Of a stretch of 64,000 bases of DNA, positions 1 through 8,971 are shown one piece after another. The translations under genes were made by a program, and so were the position numbers. The DNA lies in IMG/VR virus record IMGVR_UViG_3300020118_000165, positions 1 to 64,000 of that record; one strand, 5' to 3'. The notes below the pieces were generated by a model. The model saw only the letters and a program-made list of their open reading frames with translations. It made no database searches and was not told the DNA's origin. Every line of letters begins with the position of its first letter. Within the stretch, counting starts at the first letter, position 1. This DNA is from a virus.

Positions 1-264
1 CGGGACGTAGGCCCACCAGACCTCCATCTCCTGGTGCCAGGTATCGTTGCCGGCGGAGTTGATCCTGGAGTGCGAAGCGCCGGTGCGCTTCGCGAACGTC
101 AGGTTCGCGCTGGTGACCGAAGCGACGGTCTCCGTAACCGTGGCGTGGACCTGGTGCGCGCAGACCAGCAGGACCGACCCGGCCGACAGCGAAATCGTGA
201 CCGTGCCCGAGCCGGAGCCGGCCCATGTATTGTTGCTGGCGACGTTGCCTATAGCGAAGGCCAT
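1..264 (-). CDS. Virion/tail protein, N-terminal part (runs off left edge)
   Basis: The first 88 codons of a leftward gene that continues beyond position 1. The ATG overlaps the stop of the upstream gene by one base (TAATG), so the two are probably translationally coupled. The protein starts MAFAIGNVASNNTWAGSG and is rich in Ser, Thr, Val and Asn in alternating patterns, as expected for beta-sandwich virion proteins. Its style resembles the 207-residue protein at 13027-13650, which also starts with a short Ala/Ser/Thr-rich beta segment. Position after the tape measure gene suggests a tail tip or virion surface protein. The exact function is unknown. Confidence 0.7.
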   Translation of the reverse strand, partial: MAFAIGNVASNNTWAGSGSGTVTISLSAGSVLLVCAHQVHATVTETVASVTSANLTFAKRTGASHSRINSAGNDTWHQEMEVWWAYVP

Positions 265-737
265 TAGTCTTCCATAGCCTCAAGCGTCCAGCTGTACTCG
301 CCTTCCCACTCGATGAAGGCGTGCTTGACCAGCGTGATCACCGCAACGAGGATCGGCCGATAAAAGGTGAAGTGCTCCTCCTCGCGGCTGGAGCCGGGCA
401 CCACTGGCCGCTGCGGCGTTCCCCCGGTCAGGTAATTGAGCTCCGCCGCGCACTCGATCTGCACCGTCGCGCCCAGCCACCCGCCGTCCAGCGCGGGGGC
501 CTGTGTGTCCTTGCACGTGATCTGCGTGGCGTACTTGCGGAACACCGGGTTGGTGAGGTCGATCATCTTCGCGTTGATGGAGCGCCGCGCCAGCGTCCCG
601 GATATCGAGCTTCCCGACCCCGTGCCGACGATCGGCTCCAGCGTCTGCGTCGCGTTGCGCGTCGAGAACGGGGGAAGCATGAACGCCGTGTCCGGGGACA
701 ACGGCGTGATGACGAGGAGCGTATTGGGAGGAACCAA
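264..737 (-). CDS. Tail-region structural protein, unknown
   Basis: A 157-residue protein directly downstream of the tape measure gene, where siphoviruses place distal tail or tail-tip proteins. I recognise no named domain. The sequence is mixed beta-type with no signal peptide or membrane segment. Its start sits one base before the tape measure stop region, and its stop overlaps the next ATG, so it is part of the late operon. A distal tail or minor tail role is inference from position only. Confidence 0.65.
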   Translation of the reverse strand: MVPPNTLLVITPLSPDTAFMLPPFSTRNATQTLEPIVGTGSGSSISGTLARRSINAKMIDLTNPVFRKYATQITCKDTQAPALDGGWLGATVQIECAAELNYLTGGTPQRPVVPGSSREEEHFTFYRPILVAVITLVKHAFIEWEGEYSWTLEAMED

Positions 738-3700
738 CTACCGCCTCCAGCTGGGCGACGGGGCGGTGCGCACCATGTTCTTGTCAACGGCGTAGCGGTT
801 GAGGCTCTTGGCCACGGCCTCGGGCGCCTGCAGCCCCGTGATGGTGCCCTTGTCCGTCCGCAGGTCCACCGTGTAATGCCCCAGGGAGCCCCCTACAGCG
901 CCTCCGGTGGCGAAGCCTGGGGGAGGTAGCGGGGACAGCGCGTTTGCCACGTCCACGAAGCCCCCAAGGCTGAAGCCGCGCCCCTCGTTGAGGGCCGACA
1001 GGGCCCCGACGCCCACCCGGTCCACGGCCGAGGCGCGGAGGACAAAGCCGCCCCTGGATAGCCATGCCAGGATCGAGTCCGACGTCTTCGTGCCCGGTCC
1101 CTCGATGAGGCCGCCGACCGCGAGTTTCCGCCCCTCATTGATGGCCGACAGCATGCCCACGCCGATGCGGTTCACTGCCGCCGGCCCCATGAAGAACTCG
1201 CCGCGCGAGACCCTCGCCAGGATATGGCCGCCGCGGACGGCCCCCCCGTCGGCGAACCGCATGGCCCGCGACCACCAGCTGTCGGACGCCGATATCGCGT
1301 CGGCCACGGAAGAACCGGAACCGGACGAACCTGAATCCTTGCCAGTTGCGTCCTTGTGCTTGGTGCCGCTGGCCTTGAACTCGGAGTAGGATCCGTCAGA
1401 GTTCAGCATCCTTACCGGGTATCCATCCGTCAACGGCAGCAGGTCGGATACAGCCCCTCCCGCCGATATGACGGTGTTAACCTTCTCGTTCGCCGATACT
1501 TCCTCGCTGGTCAGGAAGTCGAGCGTCAGCTTGTTGCGAGCCTCGGCCCGAGGATCTTTGTTTTTCTCGGCGACGGACCCGCCCTCGGCAAAACGCAAGA
1601 GCGACGCGACAAAGGATGGACGCTCCGATCCGGTAAGCCTGATGACGACCCCGCCGGCGCTAAATCCTGGGAGGATTCCCGCTGAACCTTCACCTCCCAG
1701 AGTAGGCGCTTCGCCGACGGCCGGCGTTGATAACGGCGATGATGCCGTTGACGGCACCGAGCCGGCCGCATTGCCTGTATCGCTGCCGACGGAGCCCCCC
1801 TCCGCGAACCGGACAAGCGAAGAAACGAACGACGGCCGGACAATGATGTCGGGCGCCGTGCGTTGGGCAGGCGATCCGCCCATCCTATCCCCAACAATGC
1901 CGCCGCTGACACGCTCTTCCGGAGGAGCGTCCGCGCCGCCTACCGAGCCGCCGTCCGCAAACCGCAGGAGCGAGGAAACCAACGACGATCGCTCGATGAC
2001 GCTGCGCGTGCCGGCGCTTCCATCACCACCACGCTCGCCCGCCGGGGCGGCTCTACCGCCGACGGTGCCGCCCTCGGCAAAATGCACAAGCGAGGAAATG
2101 AAAGTCGGCCGCTCAAATCCAGTAACGGCGAAAGAAAGCCTACTCGGCGGTCGGTCCGAAGATGCCTCCCCGGTAGAAATCCCGCCGACGCTGAACTTAG
2201 GAAGGTCGCCAGAGCGTTGTTGCTCAGTGGGCTTTTGGACCGGCTGCGGACCAGCCGCACCTTCCGATGCAGCCACGCCCACCGCGGCGGATGGGACGCT
2301 CGTTACCTCCGCAGCCGGTTTCTGGTTGGCGGAGCCCCCGGCTGCCTGTTCATGAGCCGCGTCGGTTCTGCCTCCGAGGCTTACCCCCGCTGTCGTGCCA
2401 CCCCCCTCAGCCCGCTTCTCTGCTCCTCCGCCGACCGTCCCGCCCTGTGCGAGGCGCAGGATCGGCGCGAGGAACGAAGTGCGCTCCGAGCTAGTGATTC
2501 TGTTGACAATGCCGCCGCTGCCGAGCGCCGGGAGGTCGGCGACGCGCCCACCCTCTGTAAAGCCGCCGGCAGCAGCGCTGGAAAGTGGTATTGGGCCAGC
2601 ATTTCCGCTCGCGTCTGTCTGCTGGGGCGTTGCCTCAGTGCCCTGACCTTTGCTGCCGACAGAACCGCCTTCCGTAAAACGGACCAGGGATGAAACTAAC
2701 GATGACCGCTCTGCAAATACTGTGGAGGAAAGGCGCCCGCCATGCTGCGATTCAGAGACAGATGCCACCGGCCCTACGGTATCTCCGCGGCTATATCCAG
2801 GAATGTCCCCTGGCCTCTCCGCCCGTGCCGGCGCTCCGCCTACGTTGTCACTACCATCGGCACGTCCCCCTACCGGAGTCCCTGCATAGCCGACCGATCC
2901 ACCATCCGCGAATCTCAAGAGCGACGAAACGAAAGATGACTGCTCTCTAACGGAAACCCGTTCGCCCGGCGCACTACGGCCAGGGTCACCAACCACGCCG
3001 CCTCCCGCCCGCGCAGGCGTGTCGGCAAGCACAGGCACTTCGCCGGCCATCGCCGGCAGCGACGTGGGTGGGGACGGCGTCGCAATACCTGTGCCGCCGA
3101 TTGCCCCTCCCTCGGCGAAGCGCAGGAGCGAGGAAACGAACGCGTGCCGCTCGGTGACGTTGAAGTGTCTCTCGGAGGACCGGCTCGGAGATGGCGCGCT
3201 CGCAACAGCTCCGCCGCTGCGGAACAGCGGAAGGTCGCGCAATCCTGCCTGCGGCGGAGAGGCGTCTATACTGCCGCCAGAGACAGATTCGCTGACGCCA
3301 CTATTCTCCCTGGAAGAGCGCTCATCTGCTGCCGGAGCATCCGCGCCAGGGACCGCGCCGCCCTCGGCAAAGCGAAGCAACGACGTGACGAAGGACGAGC
3401 GCTCTGCCCGACTGACGGAGGAATGCTCGCGACGCTGGCTGCTGCTCGGGGTATCCCCAGCGGCGGCGCCGCCACGGCTAAACCGAGGAATATCGCCGAC
3501 GAGGCCGCCTTCGGGCGATTCACCGCCAGAGGGCGCAGCAGTAGATACGTGAGCGGCAGCTTGGCCCCGCCCACCAATAATTCCTCCATCGGCGAAGCGC
3601 AGGAGCGAAGACGTGAATGCCGCCCGGCCACCGATCCCTCCTATGGGGACCCCGCCAACGCCGCCGCCGGACTTGAACCCAACCAATCCACCGCTAGCGT

Positions 3701-5561
3701 GCTCCTGTGGTTGGGTGCCCTCGGCCTTCGACGTATCGTTTATCAGCGTGTCGATCGTGCTCTTAACGATGCCGATAAACGATTGCCACGCCGATCCTGC
3801 TTCGTCGAGTAACTGCGAGCCTATCTTGTCGCCATGAGGCCCAACGCCTTGGGTCGCATGCTCTGGCGTTCCACCGCTAGCAGGTGCGGTGGGCGCTGCG
3901 GGTGAGAGGCCAATGATTGAATCCAGAACTGAATAGATTCGCTTGCCTGCCGCCTCCAACACGTCCGCTAGCGACTGCGCCTTCTCGCCAGCAGCCTCGG
4001 CCCCCTTGTCGAATGGAGTACCAATAGATAGCGCTGGCGCTGCAGCTTCTCGCGGTGGTGGCCCGGCTGGCGGCGCTCCAGTCGTGATGCGCGTTTCCGG
4101 CGGCACCCCGGTCGTAATGCGGGTATATGCCGGCGAAGCATACTCCGGTGCTGCCGGGGCAGGAGCAGCAGGTGCCCCCGGAGCAGAAACAGCCGCCGCA
4201 GCCTCGGCGCCAAGCTTTTCACGCAACTCAGTCTTGGCCGCCTGCAACTGCTTATCCGCATTTGCCTTAGCGACGAATTGCGTGATTGACTCTTTTAAAT
4301 CTATTAACGGCTTAAATGGATTGATGAGATTCAATGCTGCGGGAATGCGCTTGAGCGCGGCCTCGAAAGCGCTCACCACGCTCGCCGGGAATGCGCTCTC
4401 TACTGCCTTGCCGACATCGACTAGAGTACCCTTGACCACGTTGAGGCCATCGACGAAGTCAAGGAATGATTTAGTCAGATCCTTAACCCTTCCCGCCATG
4501 GCCGTGGTGAAGTCTGCATCCGCGAGCTCTTTGAACTTGTTGTTGATGTCGGCTAGCGATTCGCTGAGGGCGCTGCCGAAGTCCCTGGGCGCATCTTTGT
4601 CGAACGCTTTCTGCGTTGCCGGCGCCATCTGGGCCAGAAGTTGGACCACTCGCAGCAGCGATATATTCAGCCCGCCGTCTAGCTCCTTGGTTAGTTCGGC
4701 AATGTTCCCCTTGCCGAGCGCCCGCGCAAGGTCGTTCCCCGCGCGGTCCCCAAGTCCCACAACAGCTTCAGTCGTCAGCCTGTGGGCCTTGCTGACCTTA
4801 TCGACGAACTCCTGGTATCCTTTGGTCGCCTCCTCGCTCGCCTTTCCGCCGAGCCTCTGCTCCTCATAGAGGACCTTCAGCGCGTCGGTGAACTGCTTCA
4901 GTGTGGGAATGGTGGCAAGAATGCTCTTGCCCTGCTCCGCATAGGGATTGACGATCACCCCAGCTTGGCGAGTAGCCTCAAATAGGGATTTGTATGCCCC
5001 CTCTAGGTTTCCTACGTCGGTGTGCAGCTTCTTCGCCGCCTCGTCGAGAGCTTCGAAGGCAGCACCGCCCTGCCCCTTATTCTGGAATAGACTATCAAGC
5101 TTCCGACGCGTGAGGATGGCTTCATCGCCGAGCTTTGCGAGCGCCACCGCCCCGACCCCGGTGGCGGCAGCCGCCAGCCCCAGCATTCCGGCGGTCGATG
5201 CCCTGAGCAATCCGGTAAAGAGCCCAAACCTAAGGCCGGCTTCCTCAAGTACAGGATGCAGGACATGGCCGGCCTCCCGCACTCTGTGCATTCCGCCTTC
5301 GACTTCCCGGAATCCTTGGCCAGCCTCGCGCGCCCTCCCGCCAGCACCGAGGAAGATATTGACCATGCTGCCGACGGATGTTCCGGCGGCATTGGCGGCC
5401 TGCGGTATCTTGGACAGTGCCGGGTCCACGGCGCCTGCCGCGAGGCGTAATTCCTCAAGCGACCGGCTGCCCGATTTCCCGAGCACAGCAAGTTTCGCTT
5501 GAACCTCCTCGACTCCCTCGAGGATCAAGCGATTGACGATATCGTTGTCGTTATCGGCCAC
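738..5561 (-). CDS. Tail tape measure protein with expanded C-terminal repeats
   Basis: About 1607 residues, the longest gene in the window, preceded by a chaperone-type frameshifted gene, as is usual for tape measure genes. I place the start at GTG 5561 because GGGAG lies 8 bases upstream and the previous stop is one base away. The TTG at 5585 has no such site. The N-terminal third is helical with a small hydrophobic patch (about residues 120-150). The C-terminal half carries about ten copies of a motif close to SSLLRFAEGGSVGG, alternating with a second motif like DLPxFSxGG. Near the C-terminus are two copies of the common tape-measure module with GEFxxxxxAVxxxG. It sets tail length and is ejected on infection (family knowledge). 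The repeat-rich half is low complexity and probably disordered. Confidence 0.93.
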   Translation of the reverse strand: MADNDNDIVNRLILEGVEEVQAKLAVLGKSGSRSLEELRLAAGAVDPALSKIPQAANAAGTSVGSMVNIFLGAGGRAREAGQGFREVEGGMHRVREAGHVLHPVLEEAGLRFGLFTGLLRASTAGMLGLAAAATGVGAVALAKLGDEAILTRRKLDSLFQNKGQGGAAFEALDEAAKKLHTDVGNLEGAYKSLFEATRQAGVIVNPYAEQGKSILATIPTLKQFTDALKVLYEEQRLGGKASEEATKGYQEFVDKVSKAHRLTTEAVVGLGDRAGNDLARALGKGNIAELTKELDGGLNISLLRVVQLLAQMAPATQKAFDKDAPRDFGSALSESLADINNKFKELADADFTTAMAGRVKDLTKSFLDFVDGLNVVKGTLVDVGKAVESAFPASVVSAFEAALKRIPAALNLINPFKPLIDLKESITQFVAKANADKQLQAAKTELREKLGAEAAAAVSAPGAPAAPAPAAPEYASPAYTRITTGVPPETRITTGAPPAGPPPREAAAPALSIGTPFDKGAEAAGEKAQSLADVLEAAGKRIYSVLDSIIGLSPAAPTAPASGGTPEHATQGVGPHGDKIGSQLLDEAGSAWQSFIGIVKSTIDTLINDTSKAEGTQPQEHASGGLVGFKSGGGVGGVPIGGIGGRAAFTSSLLRFADGGIIGGRGQAAAHVSTAAPSGGESPEGGLVGDIPRFSRGGAAAGDTPSSSQRREHSSVSRAERSSFVTSLLRFAEGGAVPGADAPAADERSSRENSGVSESVSGGSIDASPPQAGLRDLPLFRSGGAVASAPSPSRSSERHFNVTERHAFVSSLLRFAEGGAIGGTGIATPSPPTSLPAMAGEVPVLADTPARAGGGVVGDPGRSAPGERVSVREQSSFVSSLLRFADGGSVGYAGTPVGGRADGSDNVGGAPARAERPGDIPGYSRGDTVGPVASVSESQHGGRLSSTVFAERSSLVSSLVRFTEGGSVGSKGQGTEATPQQTDASGNAGPIPLSSAAAGGFTEGGRVADLPALGSGGIVNRITSSERTSFLAPILRLAQGGTVGGGAEKRAEGGGTTAGVSLGGRTDAAHEQAAGGSANQKPAAEVTSVPSAAVGVAASEGAAGPQPVQKPTEQQRSGDLPKFSVGGISTGEASSDRPPSRLSFAVTGFERPTFISSLVHFAEGGTVGGRAAPAGERGGDGSAGTRSVIERSSLVSSLLRFADGGSVGGADAPPEERVSGGIVGDRMGGSPAQRTAPDIIVRPSFVSSLVRFAEGGSVGSDTGNAAGSVPSTASSPLSTPAVGEAPTLGGEGSAGILPGFSAGGVVIRLTGSERPSFVASLLRFAEGGSVAEKNKDPRAEARNKLTLDFLTSEEVSANEKVNTVISAGGAVSDLLPLTDGYPVRMLNSDGSYSEFKASGTKHKDATGKDSGSSGSGSSVADAISASDSWWSRAMRFADGGAVRGGHILARVSRGEFFMGPAAVNRIGVGMLSAINEGRKLAVGGLIEGPGTKTSDSILAWLSRGGFVLRASAVDRVGVGALSALNEGRGFSLGGFVDVANALSPLPPPGFATGGAVGGSLGHYTVDLRTDKGTITGLQAPEAVAKSLNRYAVDKNMVRTAPSPSWRR
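1233..3625 (-). repeat. Degenerate protein-coding repeats inside the tape measure gene
   Basis: Translated leftward, the segment repeats a block ending R-F-A-(D/E)-G-G-x-V-G about every 70-100 residues. I count ten clear copies plus one weaker copy (WSRAMRFADGG). Between them lies a second motif with (D/I)(L/I)P-x-(F/Y)-x-x-G-G. The DNA repeats are diverged, so this is an old expansion and not a recent slippage event. Rightward open frames here are antisense shadows of the repeats. Confidence 0.85.
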
Positions 5562-5562
5562 G

Positions 5563-5805
5563 TCAGAGTCTCCCGTACCTGCCAATGCAGCGCATGGCCT
5601 CAGCGCGCTGCCTATTGGTGATGCCGTAGGCAGACGCTATCGCCTCAAGCTTCTCCCGCGACATGTTGCGGACTGCCGTGCGCACGGTCTCGCAGGTGAT
5701 ACCGAGGGATATTGGCTCACGCGCGGCGGGATGCTTGAAGTCAGCCGCCGCCGAATGCGTCAGCAGCAGTCGGATGATGGCGAAAAATTTATCTGAAGCG
5801 AGCAT
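5563..5805 (-). CDS. Small protein before tape measure (possible tail chaperone)
   Basis: An 80-residue protein from ATG 5805. It overlaps the upstream gene by 17 bases and ends one base before the tape measure GTG. It is mostly helical, with a C-terminal stretch MSREKLEAIASAYG and basic residues, and shows no membrane segment. Genes squeezed between the pre-tape-measure chaperone and the tape measure often encode accessory assembly chaperones, which is the likely role here by position. A longer ATG at 5850 would overlap the upstream gene more deeply and lacks a ribosome site. Confidence 0.6.
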   Translation of the reverse strand: MLASDKFFAIIRLLLTHSAAADFKHPAAREPISLGITCETVRTAVRNMSREKLEAIASAYGITNRQRAEAMRCIGRYGRL

Positions 5806-6349
5806 TGTAATAATCCCGCATCTTGCGCGCCACGTCCCGCGCAATCTCAATTAAGTGGAATCGCTTGGGGATCGTCACCGATTCCTTTCCAAAATATCGT
5901 ATAGGCCGATCATCCCCGGCCTGAGCCGCACCAATAGAACCAAGCAGCTCCAGCCCGTCGGCCTTACGTGTCACGTGGAACAGCCCGCCAGGATAGTCCC
6001 GAGCGAACACGCCTTTGGCATCCGTATCCTCGAACGGAATCCAGAGCATGGGCTTGCCCTGGATCGTCGCGCCGAATTGATGCGTTTTCCAATAAGGGAC
6101 GTCCTCCACCGCCGCGATGCGGATGTTGCCGCCTCCCTCGCTCACGTCCACATGGAAACCGTCCGTCCAGCGCGACCCGAAGTTACCCGCACCGGCTATG
6201 TCTGCCCGGCCTCGCTCCTGGAGGTCGGCAGCAGCATCATGCGCCGCCGCCCTTGCTGCCGCCCGCACGCGCACGCCGTCGCGCGCCGTCAGCCGCTGGA
6301 ATTTCGGACCGGCTCTCTCGCCCGCTATAAAAAAACGAAGAGTCGTCAT
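5789..6349 (-). CDS. DUF6441-like tail-region protein
   Basis: A 186-residue protein starting MTTLRFFIAGERAG. Its ATG overlaps the stop of the shifted chaperone frame as ATGA, which fixes the start. The middle holds the segment KTHQFGATIQGKPMLWIPF, which resembles the conserved core of DUF6441 phage proteins (a glycine-containing loop followed by L-x-IP). Such proteins sit between tail tube and tape measure in alphaproteobacterial phages. The assignment is from memory of the family and is moderate. Structural role unknown. Confidence 0.6.
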   Translation of the reverse strand: MTTLRFFIAGERAGPKFQRLTARDGVRVRAAARAAAHDAAADLQERGRADIAGAGNFGSRWTDGFHVDVSEGGGNIRIAAVEDVPYWKTHQFGATIQGKPMLWIPFEDTDAKGVFARDYPGGLFHVTRKADGLELLGSIGAAQAGDDRPIRYFGKESVTIPKRFHLIEIARDVARKMRDYYNARFR

Positions 6350-6902
6350 TCCTGCGGCTTCTCGTCGTAATTGTTCTCCCGCTTCCCGGCGAGAAACAAG
6401 TACGCGCTCATCTGTCGGGGTGTGAGTTGCCAGACTCCGGGGTGCTGGGCGGCGCCGAGCGCCTCGGCGGCGGCTGCCACTTCCCAGAGGAGCCCGTGCC
6501 ATCCGCGCCGGGTCCGTCGATGAGCACCCGGCACCGCTCCGCGAAAGGGCCGAGGCCGCCCTTGAAGGTGTGCTGCGCCGCCGCCTCCAGGATGTCGAAC
6601 TGGAGCGCGAGCGGCATAGCCGCGATCTTCGCCTCGGCTTCCGGGTTGCCGGGCTGGCCACACGCGATGGCGCCGATAGCGGCGATGGCGTCTGGTGTTG
6701 CCGCCGCCAAATCCGCCACGAGTTTGGCTTTGTCGTCGTCCGGCCCTATGCCGACCAGGAGCTTCTGCAGGGCCGGGAAGCGCGCGAGCAGCGGGGAGAA
6801 CTCCCCCGCTGGCACGCCGGAGACTTCGATGAAGTCTCCCTCTTCGTTTAGTATGACTCTCGTCTTCGGCGGGATAACATCCAAGATGCCGATGCCGGCC
6901 AT
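6346..6902 (-). CDS. Pre-tape-measure tail assembly chaperone, two overlapping frames
   Basis: The zero frame starts at ATG 6902 after a strong GGGAGG site and runs to a stop at 6408 (164 residues). From about 6485 the minus-one frame also looks coding and reads EVAAAAEALG, then GVWQLTPRQMSAYLFLAG, ending at 6346 in an ATGA overlap with the next gene. The W-x-LTP-x-x-(L/M) pattern matches small tail assembly chaperones. Either a minus-one ribosomal frameshift joins the frames, as in lambda G/GT, or one G is missing from GGG at 6483-6485. With one extra G the product is a single 185-residue protein. Downstream lies the tape measure gene, which fits a chaperone that coats it. Confidence 0.75.
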
Positions 6903-6987
6903 GTGCAGTTCCTCCCTGCAGGTATGAAGCTCACGACGCTCACGTCCCCCCGGCGCGGTGGCCAGCGCCAGAGCGCGAAGAGCCAGA

Positions 6988-7539
6988 TCAAGGCGACTGG
7001 ATGTCCGTGTTCGTCATGGTGAAGAACTGCCCGGTGTGGGGGTCCTTCAGCACGTCGCCCTGGAACTGGAACCCGGCCCAGTCGCCGGACCCCTTCGCGA
7101 TCATCTCCACCGCTTTGCTCGGGGACAAGATCACGAGCGGGAAATTGGTCGACCACTGCGGGCCGACGACGCTGGTGTCGGTGAAGCTGATCGCGCAGTA
7201 GAGGAGCGGCGAGGTGAACGCCTCGACCGTGTAGGTGCCGGGGGGCGACTCGGTGAAGTCGCCGAGCACGGCGAACGCGAGGTTGCGTGCCGTGAACTCC
7301 TCCATTGTCAGCGTCAGCGTGGCGGCCAGCCTCGTCACGACGACGAGATCCTTGGTCTGGACGCCCTGGCGCGTCGAGTAGTGCTCCAGCCGCGTCGGCG
7401 TCACCTCGAAGGTGAACTCGGTGACGTTGCCGCAGTCCGTGAACGTTGACTCGCCCTGGCGCTGGATGGTCAGGAAGCCGCGGCCAACTTTCAGGTTGCC
7501 GATGTTGGGGGATACTTCGTGGGGGAATACGGAAGGCAT
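6988..7539 (-). CDS. Major tail tube protein
   Basis: A 183-residue protein with an AAGGAG ribosome site before ATG 7539. The pattern is typical of tail tube proteins: an N-terminal arm, a beta-rich core (TFEVTPTRLEHYSTRQGVQ, LVVVTRLAATLTLTMEEF) and a loop region before the C-terminal strand. It lies between the tail terminator and the pre-tape-measure gene, the canonical siphovirus order. It polymerises as hexameric rings around the tape measure. No sheath gene is present beside it, which supports a non-contractile tail. Confidence 0.88.
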   Translation of the reverse strand: MPSVFPHEVSPNIGNLKVGRGFLTIQRQGESTFTDCGNVTEFTFEVTPTRLEHYSTRQGVQTKDLVVVTRLAATLTLTMEEFTARNLAFAVLGDFTESPPGTYTVEAFTSPLLYCAISFTDTSVVGPQWSTNFPLVILSPSKAVEMIAKGSGDWAGFQFQGDVLKDPHTGQFFTMTNTDIQSP

Positions 7540-7553
7540 AGTCTCTTCTCCTT

Positions 7554-8033
7554 TTATGAACGGGATGGGACGAGGACGTAGGTGAAGTCGAATCGCATCA
7601 TCATGTTACCGACTGCCGTCGACCCCACCGCCATGTCGGTCTCGTGTCCGCGATACTCCATCTGCCCGGTCGTGGTGAGGATCGCGACGAGCGTGGGATC
7701 GTTGATCACCGCGTCGAGGATCTTCATCCGGTAGGCAGACAGCTCCGGCCCTATGGGCGCTGGCACGCCGTCGAGCGTCGCGTTGGTAATATCGTCGCGC
7801 GGGACTAAAGCCAGCCATATCTGCGTCTCTATCTTGAACAGCGCGGGGGGCATCTTCACCCGCTTGAGATAGGGTATCTGGCTCATCGGCAGCTCGCGCC
7901 CGTCCAGGAGGACCAGCGCGGGGAGCTCCTCCCTCTGCAGCTCTATGCGGTCGCGGAACACGTTCTTGATGCCGCTCACGTCGCCGAGCAGGATCTCCAG
8001 CTGCGTCAGGATCGCCTCGCGCGTGTCGGTCAC
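7554..8033 (-). CDS. Tail terminator (tail completion) protein
   Basis: A 159-residue protein with the layout of tail terminators: an N-terminal helix (EAILTQLEILLGDVSGIKNV), a central hydrophobic strand (LPALVLLDG), a helix near LSAYRMKILDAV and a C-terminal beta segment (FDFTYVLVP). It overlaps the upstream connector by four bases (ATGA type). The family caps the tail tube and joins it to the head completion proteins. Position next to the tail tube gene supports the call. Confidence 0.75.
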   Translation of the reverse strand: MTDTREAILTQLEILLGDVSGIKNVFRDRIELQREELPALVLLDGRELPMSQIPYLKRVKMPPALFKIETQIWLALVPRDDITNATLDGVPAPIGPELSAYRMKILDAVINDPTLVAILTTTGQMEYRGHETDMAVGSTAVGNMMMRFDFTYVLVPSRS

Positions 8034-8401
8034 GCACGCACCACCAGACGCCAGAACACCACGGTATCGCCCGGCGCCACGCGGCCAGGAGGAGCCACGA
8101 TGCGGAGGTTCTCGGCCTCGACGGGAGGGTCGCCCGGCGGCTGGGCGAACGTGACGAGTCGGTCCTTCACGAAGTCAGGCGGATCAATAACCGCCGTGTC
8201 GTCATTCGGGTCGAGCGCCGAGACCAGCACTTTGCGGTCGGTCGGATCAGTAATCTTCAAATTCTCCATCGGCGAGAACGCGATGAAGCACGCGCTCACC
8301 TGCCGGTCAGGCGCTCCATTGCGCCGCAGTACGGCGGTCATGCCGTGGTCCCGGATCATGCGGTCCGCCTTGCGGCGCGAGATAGTGTAGTCGACCTGCA
8401 T
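8030..8401 (-). CDS. Head-tail joining protein, probable
   Basis: A 123-residue protein starting MQVDYTISRRKADRMIRDHG, with a beta-rich C-terminal half. In many phages a protein of this size and style, sitting just upstream of the tail terminator, is the head closure (stopper) protein. I see no diagnostic motif beyond the N-terminal helix that often marks these proteins, so the call is mainly positional. Confidence 0.6.
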   Translation of the reverse strand: MQVDYTISRRKADRMIRDHGMTAVLRRNGAPDRQVSACFIAFSPMENLKITDPTDRKVLVSALDPNDDTAVIDPPDFVKDRLVTFAQPPGDPPVEAENLRIVAPPGRVAPGDTVVFWRLVVRA

Positions 8402-8402
8402 T

Positions 8403-8618
8403 TCAGGCGTTGCCCACCACTTTAGGGCCGATCGACAGGGGCCGCCCCTCTAGCCACTCCAGGCATTCGACCGCGCGGATAAATTGCCGCGCGAGAACGC
8501 AGGCGTCGCAGTCTGGATCGCCCGGGACCATTTGCGTCAGGCTGTTCATGTCGAACTCCAGCCATTTATTGGCGATGAGGACGGCCTGCTCTCTCTCGGT
8601 CATTGTTATGGTCCTCAT
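8403..8618 (-). CDS. Small protein in connector region
   Basis: A 71-residue protein, MRTITMTEREQAVLIANKW and onward, with a CxxC pair (CDACVLA) in the middle. It is soluble, with no membrane segment. It overlaps the DUF4054 gene by four bases and lies two bases before the joining protein gene. Unrecognised. A zinc-site or a small assembly factor are both possible. Confidence 0.6.
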   Translation of the reverse strand: MRTITMTEREQAVLIANKWLEFDMNSLTQMVPGDPDCDACVLARQFIRAVECLEWLEGRPLSIGPKVVGNA

Positions 8619-8971
8619 ATCACCGCGACAGGGAAAAAGTTCAGCCTAGCCAACTCAAGGTATCTTCTCCCGTAGGACGTGCTCGATATGTCTAGGTCCT
8701 CCGGGTTCGGCTTGTCGGGGGACACGTAGGTCCACGACATTTCCCCGATCCGCTCGGCCGACACCTGCTGCCCCGTTCCGGATTCGCGGCGCTGCATGGA
8801 AATCATGAGGTAGTGCGCCGCCAGGTACAGAAGCGCCAAGTCCTGGTCCCCGGGAAACCACGTATCGTCCACGTTGCGCGAAGCCTCGTCGATGGAGTTC
8901 TGCACGGCCGCATCCGTCTCGCCAGAGAGCTCCGGGAACTTCAGCCGCATGGACACGGTGGTCACGGTCAT
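8615..8971 (-). CDS. DUF4054 head-tail adaptor
   Basis: A 118-residue protein with the DUF4054 pattern: FPEL near the N-terminus, a series of short helices with ALLYLAAHYLM, and a C-terminal Y-G-R-R-Y-L-E-L. This family is the head-tail adaptor that sits on the portal ring in many siphoviruses. It overlaps both neighbours by four bases, indicating tight translational coupling in the connector block. Confidence 0.8.
   Translation of the reverse strand: MTVTTVSMRLKFPELSGETDAAVQNSIDEASRNVDDTWFPGDQDLALLYLAAHYLMISMQRRESGTGQQVSAERIGEMSWTYVSPDKPNPEDLDISSTSYGRRYLELARLNFFPVAVI

Noticed and set aside
1468-2355. Rightward open frames over the tape measure repeats
   Set aside because: They mirror the repeats of the leftward gene and have no ribosome site or neighbours in the same direction.
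6478-6490. Lambda-type slippery heptamer for the tail chaperone
   Set aside because: The site is T-GGG-AAG, not the usual X-XXY-YYZ form, so a programmed shift cannot be claimed over a missing base.
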